From Saprospiraceae bacterium (GTDB lineage Bacteria > Bacteroidota > Bacteroidia > Chitinophagales > Saprospiraceae), in NCBI GenBank assembly GCA_022448955.1, contig JAKVCU010000002.1:39006-103005 (forward strand): a stretch of 64,000 nt of DNA, in the 5' to 3' direction. This document shows positions 21,430 through 30,548 of the stretch, in pieces. Below the pieces are notes generated by a model. That model saw only the letters and a program-made list of their open reading frames with translations, did no database searches and was not told the DNA's origin. Numbering within the stretch: the first letter of the stretch is position 1; every line of letters begins with the position of its first letter. The translations under genes were made by a program, and so were the position numbers.

Positions 21430-23062
21430 TCAATTACAAACCCTAGACTGGGTAGTACTTGCACTATACTTCATTGTACTTTTTGCAGTGGCCATTTGGG
21501 TGATTATCCAGAAAAACCGAAACACAGAAGACTATTTCTTAGCTGGGCGAAATGTTGGATGGTTCATTATTGGTGCCTCTATCTTTGCCTCAAATATAGG
21601 TTCTGAACACGTCGTTGGCTTAGCAGGAACAGGCGCAGAATCAGGTATGCCTATGGCACATTATGAACTCCATGCATGGATTGTTCTGCTTCTAGGCTGG
21701 TTGTTTTTACCCTTCTACATGAGAAGTGGGGTATTTACGATGCCTGAATTTTTAGAGAAGAGGTTTGATAGTCGCTCTCGTTGGTTTCTTTCTCTTTTTT
21801 CAATTATTGGTTATGTATTAACCAAAGTTTCTGTCACCATTTATGCCGGAGGTGTGGTCGTCAGTTCATTACTCGGTATGACCTTCATGGAGGGTGCTGT
21901 CATTACCGTTGTCGTTACGGGACTTTATACCGTATTAGGAGGTATGCGTGCTGTGGTCTATACAGAAGCATTACAAACTATCATATTAATTCTTGGCTCT
22001 TTACTTTTGACTTATAAGGGCTTCGAAGCAATTGGTAGCTGGGAAGAATTAAAGGCATTAGCTGGTGCCGAACATTTTAATATGTGGAGGCCTTCAACAG
22101 ATAAAGAGTATCCTTGGACAGGGATGGTTTTTGGAGGCGCCATTGTTGGAATCTGGTATTGGTGTACAGATCAGTATATTGTACAAAGAACCTTAGCCGC
22201 TCATAATATTGAAATTGGAAGAAGAGGAGCTATATTTGGAGCTTATCTAAAAATCTTACCTATCTTCATTTTTCTAATTCCAGGAATTATTGCTTTTGCA
22301 CTAAAACAAAAGGGTGTAATTGACTATGAAAAAAGTGATCAAGTGTTTCCAGTTCTTGTACAGGCTTTGTTACCAAGCGGCATGAAAGGCCTTGTGGCAG
22401 GAGGCTTAATGGCTGCTTTAATGAGTTCTCTGGCATCCGTATTTAATTCAAGTTCTACACTATTCACCATAGATATCTTCAAGAAACTTTACCCAAACAC
22501 ATCGGAAAAACAATTAGTCCGAATTGGCCAAATAGCCACTGCAGTTGTCGTAATTTTAGGAATGGCTTGGATTCCAATTATGGAAAAAATTGGGGGTGGT
22601 ACACTTTACCGATACTTACAAAGTGTACAATCTTATATAGCTCCTCCTATTACAACAGTTTTTTTACTTGGCATACTATGGAAACGAGTAAATGCTAAGG
22701 GAGCAATTGCTACTTTAATATTTGGATTATTATTAGCAGCTGTTAGGATTATTGCTGAGCTTTCGTATCTAGGTCCAGATGGAAATTTAATAGAAGGTGC
22801 CCATGGACCTTTAGCCTCCTTTGCTGCTATTAATTTTGCTCATATGGCCATTTACATGTTCCTTGCATGTATATTTATTTGCACTCTAGTCAGTTTAGCT
22901 ACAGCGCCACCAACAGAATCAAAGCTATTAGGTCTCACTTTTGGAACGCTAAGCACAGAACAAAAAATGGCAGCAAAAAATAGCTATTCAACTTGGGATA
23001 TCGTAGCATCAGTAGCCTTAGTTCTTGTAATCATTGGGATACTCGTTTATTTCCAAGCCTGA
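21422..23062 (+). CDS. Sodium:solute symporter (SSS/SGLT family)
   Basis: AGRNVGWFIIGASIFASNIGSEHVVGLAGTG; multiple TM segments; 8-bp overlap with the upstream sulfatase. Confidence 0.95.
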   Translation: MTNQLQTLDWVVLALYFIVLFAVAIWVIIQKNRNTEDYFLAGRNVGWFIIGASIFASNIGSEHVVGLAGTGAESGMPMAHYELHAWIVLLLGWLFLPFYMRSGVFTMPEFLEKRFDSRSRWFLSLFSIIGYVLTKVSVTIYAGGVVVSSLLGMTFMEGAVITVVVTGLYTVLGGMRAVVYTEALQTIILILGSLLLTYKGFEAIGSWEELKALAGAEHFNMWRPSTDKEYPWTGMVFGGAIVGIWYWCTDQYIVQRTLAAHNIEIGRRGAIFGAYLKILPIFIFLIPGIIAFALKQKGVIDYEKSDQVFPVLVQALLPSGMKGLVAGGLMAALMSSLASVFNSSSTLFTIDIFKKLYPNTSEKQLVRIGQIATAVVVILGMAWIPIMEKIGGGTLYRYLQSVQSYIAPPITTVFLLGILWKRVNAKGAIATLIFGLLLAAVRIIAELSYLGPDGNLIEGAHGPLASFAAINFAHMAIYMFLACIFICTLVSLATAPPTESKLLGLTFGTLSTEQKMAAKNSYSTWDIVASVALVLVIIGILVYFQA

Positions 23063-23076
23063 ATATCTCTTAAGTA

Positions 23077-23118
23077 ATAACAGCTGCCCAGTAAGAATTA
23101 ATAGAAGGCAGCTGTTAT
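23077..23118. terminator. Hairpin ATAACAGCTGCC...GGCAGCTGTTAT between convergent genes
   Basis: 12-bp perfect stem downstream of the symporter; no clear T tract. Confidence 0.4.
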
Positions 23119-23295
23119 CCTATCTAGAGCATAGGTTCGGAATTTATTCATTGCCCCAATTCTGCTACTTATTCGTTAATATTTCGTTCCGCGAATACTA
23201 TACTCATCGAGCTACAGCTAAAATTATCACCTTTGGCCTTATCTAAACGAATGAGGGGCAAAATCAGCTGAAAGAACAAATTTTCCAATATGATA

Positions 23296-26200
23296 TTAGT
23301 TTTTTATGACCTTGAACAAGTGTGGAAACCTATCATTCTCTCCTTGGAAATAAATGAAATATAGGCCATCCATCCATTGAGAGGCATCAATTTTAAATTC
23401 AGCTTTTGATATCCTTGTCGTTTTTGCCTCAATAAGCTGGCCACTTGTGTTAAATACCCGTAAATAATATTCATCAAGAAGAACTTTTTCGGAGATTAAC
23501 CAGAAAACATCCTTCGATATGGTTGGTAATACTTTTAAGTCCGAAGCAGGCCTTAAATTTTCAGCTGCACTTACCAAACACTTTTCACAGCTTTCGAAAC
23601 AAACTGAGTCAAGGACAATAATATTCTCATCCCCCCAAATAGTGACTACTCGATTTGTAAAGATTCCATTAGTAAGCGTACAATCAACATGATCCTGAGG
23701 ATTCAAATTTTCAATCTCTCCTAAAAGAGAAGGTCCTCCATTTATAAATCTATATGCATGGGTTCCTGGCTCTAAAGGTAAATCTACTTGCCAGATACCA
23801 TCTCCATCATTATCAGAAAGGGCAATATTACCACTCCATCCATCAAAATCTGCAACTAGATATACGCCATTTGGATCAACATCTTCATATTCCATATCGA
23901 CTAAGAATGAAACCATGACAGGTCCCGCAATTGGAGTGCATACTAAGTCTGAAGTACATTCTGAAAAGCAGCTTTGAATAAGGGTATCTTGCATGACAGG
24001 CGCTAAGAATCGATCATTAAAGTTAGTTGGATTGGAACAATCTTGTCCAGTAATATTTTCTTTACAATCAAAATCTGGACAATCTCCATTCGTAAAGGTA
24101 TAATAAGAAGAAAAACCAGCTGCTCGCCTAATGCTAATAGAGTAGATCCCATCTCCATCCGGATCCTCCATAGGATAATCACCTGGCGGGCCAAAATGTT
24201 CTCCTCCTGCAAGAAAAACACCTTCAGGAGAAACTTCATAATATTGCATATTTAATTCTATTGAAATATCAACAGAATCAAAATTCATTAAACACTGATC
24301 ATAATCGCAAGAGCTGAAACAAGCTTCGACAATGGTATCTTGCTGCACATTGTCTAGGTACCGATTATAAAAATCATTAGGATCTCCGCAGCTTTGTCCA
24401 ATCAAATTTTCTTTACAGCTAAAATCAGGACAATTCCCATTTGTAAAAGTATAGTGAGTAGAAAATCCTGTAGCTCTTCTAATTGTAATAGAATAGATAC
24501 CATCACCATCTAGATCTTCCAAGGGATAATCGCCTGGAATACCAAAAGTACTACCTCCTGCCAAGTAGATACCCTCCTCAGAAATGCTCTCTAAGGTCAT
24601 ATTTAACTGAAAAGTAATATCGATAGAATCAAAGTCTATTAAACAGTGGTTATAATCACAGCTACCAAAACAAGCCTGGATGATCGTATCTTGCTGAAGG
24701 TTATTTAAAAAACGAAATGAAAAGTTTGTTGAATCAGCACAATCTTGATCGGTTAGATCTTCAGCACAACTAAAATCTTCACAATTGCCATTTGTAAAAA
24801 TGTAGTGCCCAGAAAAATTCCTCGGAAGAAGTGTCTCAAAAATAAAAATACCATCTTGATCGTCATCATTTAAAGGATTTTCTCCTGGTAGTCCAAAGGC
24901 CTCTCCTCCTGCAATAAAAAGACCGCTTTCATCAATGTCAATAGAATCTATATTTAATTGAATACTAACTTTCACAAATGGATTGACTCCTTGTTCAATA
25001 CTATATCGTTGGTCAACTTGAGCACCAATAATGGTTTGTTGATCACCGCCTACCCAGTTGATTTGAATGCTATCTATATAATCGTAGTTAGCTAAGCCAA
25101 AATGGGCAATTAAACTATTTAAAGAAGCATGACTACTAGCTCCTTGTATTTCTCTAGTAAGAACTAAAGTGTCTACAAATACACGGATCTGCGAGCCGAT
25201 GGCATCTCGGTTACAGTCTATTCCTATAAGATGAATTTGTAGCCAATGATAATCATTCTCTAGCTTATTTCTATAAAGACGTACGTGTTCATCTGGTACA
25301 AGGGACTCTTCCATTGGAATAACCAAAATATCAAGATCTCCATCTTGATCATAATCAGAATACGCCAGTCCTCTGCAAGCACTAACATCATAAAACCCCA
25401 ACTCAAGGGATACATCAGTAAAGGTACCATTACCATTATTATGATATACCTTATTAGAATCCAGTTCAGTAGTAGCAATAAAATCAGCTGCGGGGATTCT
25501 TCCATTAGCAATGAAAAGATCCTCATAAAGATCGTTGTCATAATCTATGAAGGCGGTACCCCAGCTCGTTGCTCTAAACGGAAAAGTTCCCCATTCATTT
25601 TCGACATTTGCATATGTCGTAACATCAGCAAATGTATGATTACCATTGTTATTTAATAGTATATTTCTTCCCAAATTACAGATATACATGTCTAGATCTT
25701 CGTCTAAATCATAATCACCAATAGCCACCCCCATACCATAAATTCCAATCCCCGAGTTGTTACTTGATCCTATATTATCGAAATTATTTGTATCTCCTGC
25801 ATTTTGAAAAAAAGCATTTGGAACAATCCATTCTCCAAAATCATTAACCAAGTACAAATCGGTAAACCCATCCCTATTCATATCTGTAGTTGCTACAGCC
25901 AATGAACAGCCAGTATCATTCAGTCCAAACTCTTCAGCACTTTCCGTAAAGGTGCCATCTCCATTATTAAGGTAAAAGAAGTTTTCAAAGCATTCGTGAT
26001 CAAAACCAATCACCTGACCAGCAGCCGTGATAGAACTAAAGATATCGATATAGTTTATGACATAAATATCTAGGTAAGCATCATTATTTATGTCAATAAA
26101 AGCAGCCCCCATCGCCCTTGCGGAAGCCGTAATACCAGCAGCCTCCGAAATATTGGTAAAAGTACCATCTCCATTATTTTTGAATAGCAACTCTGGTTGA

Positions 26201-26574
26201 AAAAAATTTGTAGCTACGCTAAACCAAGTAGATACTAATATATCTCTATAGCCATCATTATCAATATCTCCCACCGTAACGGCTGGTGTAAAGTAATCAG
26301 CTGTAATTTCTAAGCCTGACCCAAAAGTAATATCGGTAAAGGACCCATCTCCATTATTGCGAAAAAGATGATCTAGATCACGACCTCCAACCAAATAAAG
26401 GTCTTCATCTCCATCATTGTCAAAATCAAACCAAGCGCCACCACCACCAAAATCGCCAAAATCATTATACTCCATATCTATACCTGATTCGATCGCTACA
26501 TCTTCTAGTAATTGGGCAGAGATAGAAGAGAACCTGAATAATAGAAACAGGCTAAAAATGATATTGTAATTCAT
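23296..26574 (-). CDS. FG-GAP/ASPIC-UnbV (CRTAC1-like) protein with four tandem C-terminal modules and a T9SS sorting domain
   Basis: N-terminal FG-GAP repeats and ASPIC (NSLIAHFGLANYDYIDSIQINWVGG); four modules with DxDGDGI(Y/F/W) and FTNG.C.DF.C motifs. Confidence 0.92.
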   Translation of the reverse strand: MNYNIIFSLFLLFRFSSISAQLLEDVAIESGIDMEYNDFGDFGGGGAWFDFDNDGDEDLYLVGGRDLDHLFRNNGDGSFTDITFGSGLEITADYFTPAVTVGDIDNDGYRDILVSTWFSVATNFFQPELLFKNNGDGTFTNISEAAGITASARAMGAAFIDINNDAYLDIYVINYIDIFSSITAAGQVIGFDHECFENFFYLNNGDGTFTESAEEFGLNDTGCSLAVATTDMNRDGFTDLYLVNDFGEWIVPNAFFQNAGDTNNFDNIGSSNNSGIGIYGMGVAIGDYDLDEDLDMYICNLGRNILLNNNGNHTFADVTTYANVENEWGTFPFRATSWGTAFIDYDNDLYEDLFIANGRIPAADFIATTELDSNKVYHNNGNGTFTDVSLELGFYDVSACRGLAYSDYDQDGDLDILVIPMEESLVPDEHVRLYRNKLENDYHWLQIHLIGIDCNRDAIGSQIRVFVDTLVLTREIQGASSHASLNSLIAHFGLANYDYIDSIQINWVGGDQQTIIGAQVDQRYSIEQGVNPFVKVSIQLNIDSIDIDESGLFIAGGEAFGLPGENPLNDDDQDGIFIFETLLPRNFSGHYIFTNGNCEDFSCAEDLTDQDCADSTNFSFRFLNNLQQDTIIQACFGSCDYNHCLIDFDSIDITFQLNMTLESISEEGIYLAGGSTFGIPGDYPLEDLDGDGIYSITIRRATGFSTHYTFTNGNCPDFSCKENLIGQSCGDPNDFYNRYLDNVQQDTIVEACFSSCDYDQCLMNFDSVDISIELNMQYYEVSPEGVFLAGGEHFGPPGDYPMEDPDGDGIYSISIRRAAGFSSYYTFTNGDCPDFDCKENITGQDCSNPTNFNDRFLAPVMQDTLIQSCFSECTSDLVCTPIAGPVMVSFLVDMEYEDVDPNGVYLVADFDGWSGNIALSDNDGDGIWQVDLPLEPGTHAYRFINGGPSLLGEIENLNPQDHVDCTLTNGIFTNRVVTIWGDENIIVLDSVCFESCEKCLVSAAENLRPASDLKVLPTISKDVFWLISEKVLLDEYYLRVFNTSGQLIEAKTTRISKAEFKIDASQWMDGLYFIYFQGENDRFPHLFKVIKN

Positions 26575-26930
26575 ATACTAAAATTAGAAAAAACTGCATA
26601 AAAATTGAAACAGCCATCTAGTATTTTGATGAAATCTGAAACACTTCTCTTCACTACTAAATAGTTGCTAGATTGGCTTTTTACAAAACCCTATTCATAA
26701 GGTTACTCAAAGTGCATTTTCTGATGTGAATTTCCCCAGCAAAGATTATCATTAGATCTCCTCATACGAAATAAGAAAACCAATGATTTAAGCCCTAAAT
26801 CTTAGATTATAAGCTATAAAAGCTTACTCATCTGCACCAGCAAAACTATCCATTACCCTCCAGCAATAATAGATTTAAAGCTATCTTCGTTTAAGAATAC
26901 AGTCGATACCTAACCATATAATTTAATAAC

Positions 26931-27629
26931 ATGAGAAAGCTTATTCTAACAATAATAACATGGGGCATTGTCGTTGGGATTTCAGCACAAAATTGTAATC
27001 CATACTTTCCATTTGAAAAGGGGAGGGTACTAAAATATCAACATTTTGATAGTAAGGGAAAACTCATAAATAGTTCTAGGCATACGATTCGTGAAATTAA
27101 CCAATTAGAAACAGCTACTGGACCTTTACTTGGCGCGAATGTGGAGTTGTTTGTCACAGACCAAGAAGGAGATAGTATCTTAACACATGAATACCAAGTG
27201 ATCTGTAAGGATGATGTTCTATTTATGGATGTTATGGATATAATTGGACCTCAACTCACCGTATCCTTTTTGCATATGGACTTAGATATTAAAGGAGATG
27301 CCCTAATTATTCCAAACAAATTAGTAGTGGGAACACAGCTTCCCGATGCACAAACCTTTATTCAGGGCTCTGCCAAAGGTGTAAATGTATTGAGCATGGA
27401 GTTTGTTGTTAAACAGCGAAGAGTAGAAGGAAAAGAACAACTCAAAATTGGTGAAAAAGCATTTGATAGTTTTAGGCTCTCTTACAAAATGGATGTATTG
27501 ATGACAATCAAAAAATCATTTAAAGTGGTGCAGTGGTTTACAAAGGAAAATAATATTGGATTGATTAGAACAGAAATTTATAATCCGTTTCAGAGATTGG
27601 AGGGTTATTCTCAATTAGTCGTAAAATAA
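26931..27629 (+). CDS. Uncharacterised exported protein, TapB/DUF3108-like
   Basis: Signal peptide; NCNPYFPFEKGRVLKYQHFDSKGKL start typical of Bacteroidota TapB-like proteins. Confidence 0.6.
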   Translation: MRKLILTIITWGIVVGISAQNCNPYFPFEKGRVLKYQHFDSKGKLINSSRHTIREINQLETATGPLLGANVELFVTDQEGDSILTHEYQVICKDDVLFMDVMDIIGPQLTVSFLHMDLDIKGDALIIPNKLVVGTQLPDAQTFIQGSAKGVNVLSMEFVVKQRRVEGKEQLKIGEKAFDSFRLSYKMDVLMTIKKSFKVVQWFTKENNIGLIRTEIYNPFQRLEGYSQLVVK

Positions 27630-27630
27630 A

Positions 27631-27655
27631 AAAACCTTGCCAAAAGCAAGGTTTT
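27631..27655 (+). terminator. Intrinsic terminator AAAACCTTGC-CAAAA-GCAAGGTTTT
   Basis: 10-bp perfect stem directly after the stop codon at 27629. Confidence 0.8.
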
Positions 27656-28137
27656 AAAACTCTCTCCTAAAAACCCAAATAGATATAATACTCATTATAA
27701 ATATTCATTCGATATCAAAACGCTATTTCTTTAACCAAAAAGAAAGTTCTGCGTTTCATTATGAATGCAAAATCTTATTTTAAGCTCATATTCTAAAATT
27801 ATTGTCATCTACCAAGGCACTCTCACACCTCTACAACACCACTACTAGTCAATATAAAAAACTGCTAATCAGATTATTAAAAAATAAGAAAAGTGCCAAA
27901 TTCTCACCCTTTTATTGTTCAAAACAGAACTTATTGTACGCTTAACAATATCTATTTTCCATATTTTTAATGGCTTTTTTCAATAAAAGTGAAATAAATG
28001 AGAGCCAATCACAACTCATTTATTACTCAAATAATAGGATAAGTCCATTAGTAAGATATATGATGATACTAGTCAAATAAAATTCGCTATTTCTATTCGA
28101 GTACCTTATATTATATCTGGATATAAAGCTAGCTTTT

Positions 28138-28848
28138 ATGAAAATAGTTGAATCAACCGACTTTTACCTGAGGGTCGTGATGTTTGATTTTAAACATCCA
28201 GATAAAAACATCAAACTATCATTTAGAATATTGCCTATGTTCCATATTGGTACAAAAAAGTACTACAATAGTGTGATGGAAAAACTGAGTGAATGTGATG
28301 AAATTTTATATGAAGGATTTAACTTTAAGAAGATTAGATTCCAAAGCCAACAATTTAAAAGAATTGCAAAAAAGTTAAATCTTACCACTCAAATGGAAAG
28401 GGTAAATTTAAAAAAGCTAAACAAAACTTTAACCCATTCAGACCTGACTACACAACAAGCAAATAGCCTTTGGAAGAATTTAAGTATAAATGAAAAATTT
28501 AAATTTCTCATCCATGACCCTATAAAACTACATTACTTTTCTTACAGTTTAAACAGAAAAAAGCTCGCCAAAAACTTTACTACAGCAGCCAAAGAACAAA
28601 TGCTTGCCTACGGACCTAGATTTGACGAAGAAGGAACAGCTGAAAACCTAATAATGAATGAAAGGGAAAAAATCTTGCTTCAAATCCTTGGAAGCAGATT
28701 CCATAGGCAAAAGTGTTTCGATAAAAAAATTGGAATTATTTATGGTGCTGGTCATATGAAGAGGATAGTGCGATATATCATTGACCAACTTGGATATATT
28801 TCAAAACATGCTGAGTTTTTAGAAGTCTATCCTATTTTAGAGTCTTAG
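28138..28848 (+). CDS. TraB/GumN-like protein (tentative)
   Basis: HIGTKKYYNSVMEKLSECDEILYEG and C-terminal IGIIYGAGHMKRIV resemble TraB/GumN motifs. Confidence 0.5.
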   Translation: MKIVESTDFYLRVVMFDFKHPDKNIKLSFRILPMFHIGTKKYYNSVMEKLSECDEILYEGFNFKKIRFQSQQFKRIAKKLNLTTQMERVNLKKLNKTLTHSDLTTQQANSLWKNLSINEKFKFLIHDPIKLHYFSYSLNRKKLAKNFTTAAKEQMLAYGPRFDEEGTAENLIMNEREKILLQILGSRFHRQKCFDKKIGIIYGAGHMKRIVRYIIDQLGYISKHAEFLEVYPILES

Positions 28849-28880
28849 GGATGCTGTGTAAACATCCAAATAATCGAGGT

Positions 28881-29240
28881 ATGCAAAATATAAAAGGTGA
28901 TTTGATTGAACTAGCTTTAGTAGGAGAATTTGATGTTATCGTTCATGGCTGTAATTACTTTTGTACCATGGGAGCAAGCATTGCCAAACAATAAAATCCA
29001 CATTTCCAGAAGCTTAGCAAGCTGATTTACAAACGGAGAAAGGAAACCAATCTAAGTTGGGCGATATTAGCTGGACAGAGGTTGAAACCCCTAAAGGCGA
29101 ATTAATCATCGTCAATGGGTAAACCCAATTTCATTGGAAAGGAAGTAGCCGAAAAGTGGACTACGAGGCAGTAAGAGCTATCTTCCAAAGAATAAAACAG
29201 CAATTTTCTGGTTTGAGGATAGCTTATCCTGCAACTAAAT
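28881..29240 (+). pseudogene. Decayed macro-domain (ADP-ribose-binding) gene
   Basis: MQNIKGDLIELALVGEFDVIVHGCNYFCTMGASIAKQ, then after a frameshift TIKSTFPEA*QADLQTEKGNQSKLGDISWTEVETPKGELIIVNG*TQFHWKGSSRKVDYEAVRAIFQRIKQQFSGLRIAYPA; one frameshift and two in-frame stops. Confidence 0.85.
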
Positions 29241-29369
29241 ATTCACCTCTATTTCTCTATCAGAAACCTGATTTTACAAAAAATCTATGATCAAATAATT
29301 AGGTTGGCCTTGTGCAAACAGTTGGTAAATAGCTTATTTTTAAAGAATCTCGCTTTCATATAAATCAAA

Positions 29370-29603
29370 TACACTGTAATCTAAATTACCTCGTATTTTG
29401 AAGGCGTCTTTTTACTCAGTTCTGCCAGTAGGCAGGCAGGGCGTCAGCTTAAAATAGTAAGTAACTGACGATAGGAAAGTGACGCATGGTTTTTGAAGGG
29501 ACGTTAAAGCCTGTCTTGCCTATGACTGACAGCTTCTAGCCTAACTACTTAAGCTAAGCAAAAAAGCTGGATCAAAATTCCAATAAACTTAAATTACAGT
29601 GTA
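29370..29603. repeat. Nested inverted-repeat element containing copy A (29442-29503) of a dispersed palindromic repeat
   Basis: Outer inverted repeat TACACTGTAATCTAAATT / AACTTAAATTACAGTGTA; inner arms CTGCCAGTAGGCAGGCAGG / CCTGTCTTGCCTATGACTGACAG; core matches the reverse complement of 32037-32097. Confidence 0.65.
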
Positions 29604-29624
29604 CTAAAACGAACAGATTAAGCT

Positions 29625-30419
29625 ATGAAAAAATGGAGTCTCTTCTTATTCATCGTATTCTTTTGCCTAAAAATATCGCTTGGTTGCTCTTGTTATAGAA
29701 ATTACTACTGTGAATTTATCAAGTCTGAATTTACGTTTGCTGCTTTTCAAGCGAAGGTAGTTGATACCGTGACTTATAATGACTATAACTTAGCTATCTA
29801 CCTAGAAATTATGGATACACATAAAGATTTGGTAGGTATGACTGACACCATAAAGCTTTATGGAAGTACGGTAGAAGCCGCTTGTGCCATTCATTTTTTA
29901 GAGCGATTTAGACTTGGTGATACCGTAATGATGGCTATGGCGAATGAATTCGAATCAGGCTTCTCGATCACTAATCCTGACTCTCTAAGCGAATCCTATT
30001 TTGAATATTATCCTCATTTATGTCAGTTTGTAGGGCTCCGAGTCCACAATAACATTATACATGGAAGCATTCATGAAGGAGTCTGGGAATATCCATTTCC
30101 GCATTTTAAGGAAAGTCTATCCAATTGTAATTATTCAGATGAAGTTCTTCAGGAGTACAAATGTAATCATAGTACGTTTACAGTATTTCCCAATCCCACT
30201 ATAGGTAACTTTGCATTTTTAAAAACAGAGAATATGCGTTATAGGGCGAATAGCATTCGCGTTTTTAGTGCTGATGGTAGATTAGTGTATCAAGCCGAAA
30301 ATTTTGAAGGGAGGTGGTCAGAGCCAATAAAATTAGAAAACTTGCCTATAGGTTTAAGCATTATTGAGATTACCTGCCTGCAGCGAGTACATTATTTGAA
30401 AGTGATCGTTCCCCAATAA
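29625..30419 (+). CDS. Exported protein of unknown function with T9SS C-terminal sorting domain
   Basis: Signal peptide; VFPNPTIGNFAFLKTENM...IRVFSADGRLVY...HYLKVIVPQ C-terminus. Confidence 0.7.
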   Translation: MKKWSLFLFIVFFCLKISLGCSCYRNYYCEFIKSEFTFAAFQAKVVDTVTYNDYNLAIYLEIMDTHKDLVGMTDTIKLYGSTVEAACAIHFLERFRLGDTVMMAMANEFESGFSITNPDSLSESYFEYYPHLCQFVGLRVHNNIIHGSIHEGVWEYPFPHFKESLSNCNYSDEVLQEYKCNHSTFTVFPNPTIGNFAFLKTENMRYRANSIRVFSADGRLVYQAENFEGRWSEPIKLENLPIGLSIIEITCLQRVHYLKVIVPQ

Positions 30420-30548
30420 GTACAAAAGCTAATTTGGAAGTAATGGTAAACATCTTAGTATTTTGCAAAAAATTACTTTTCTGCTTTGCTTAATGATTTT
30501 TTTCTTTGTTTTGCAGTGTAGAAGTTTAGCAAAGCAAATTCCATCATC

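Noticed and set aside
23950-24970. Repeated ~350-bp DNA in the minus-strand ORF as a possible CRISPR or mobile repeat
   Set aside because: Repeats are in frame, protein-level and diverged; they encode tandem domains.
25285-25656. 123-aa plus-strand ORF
   Set aside because: Antisense to the FG-GAP repeats; Ile-rich translation is the complement of Asp/Asn-rich repeat codons.
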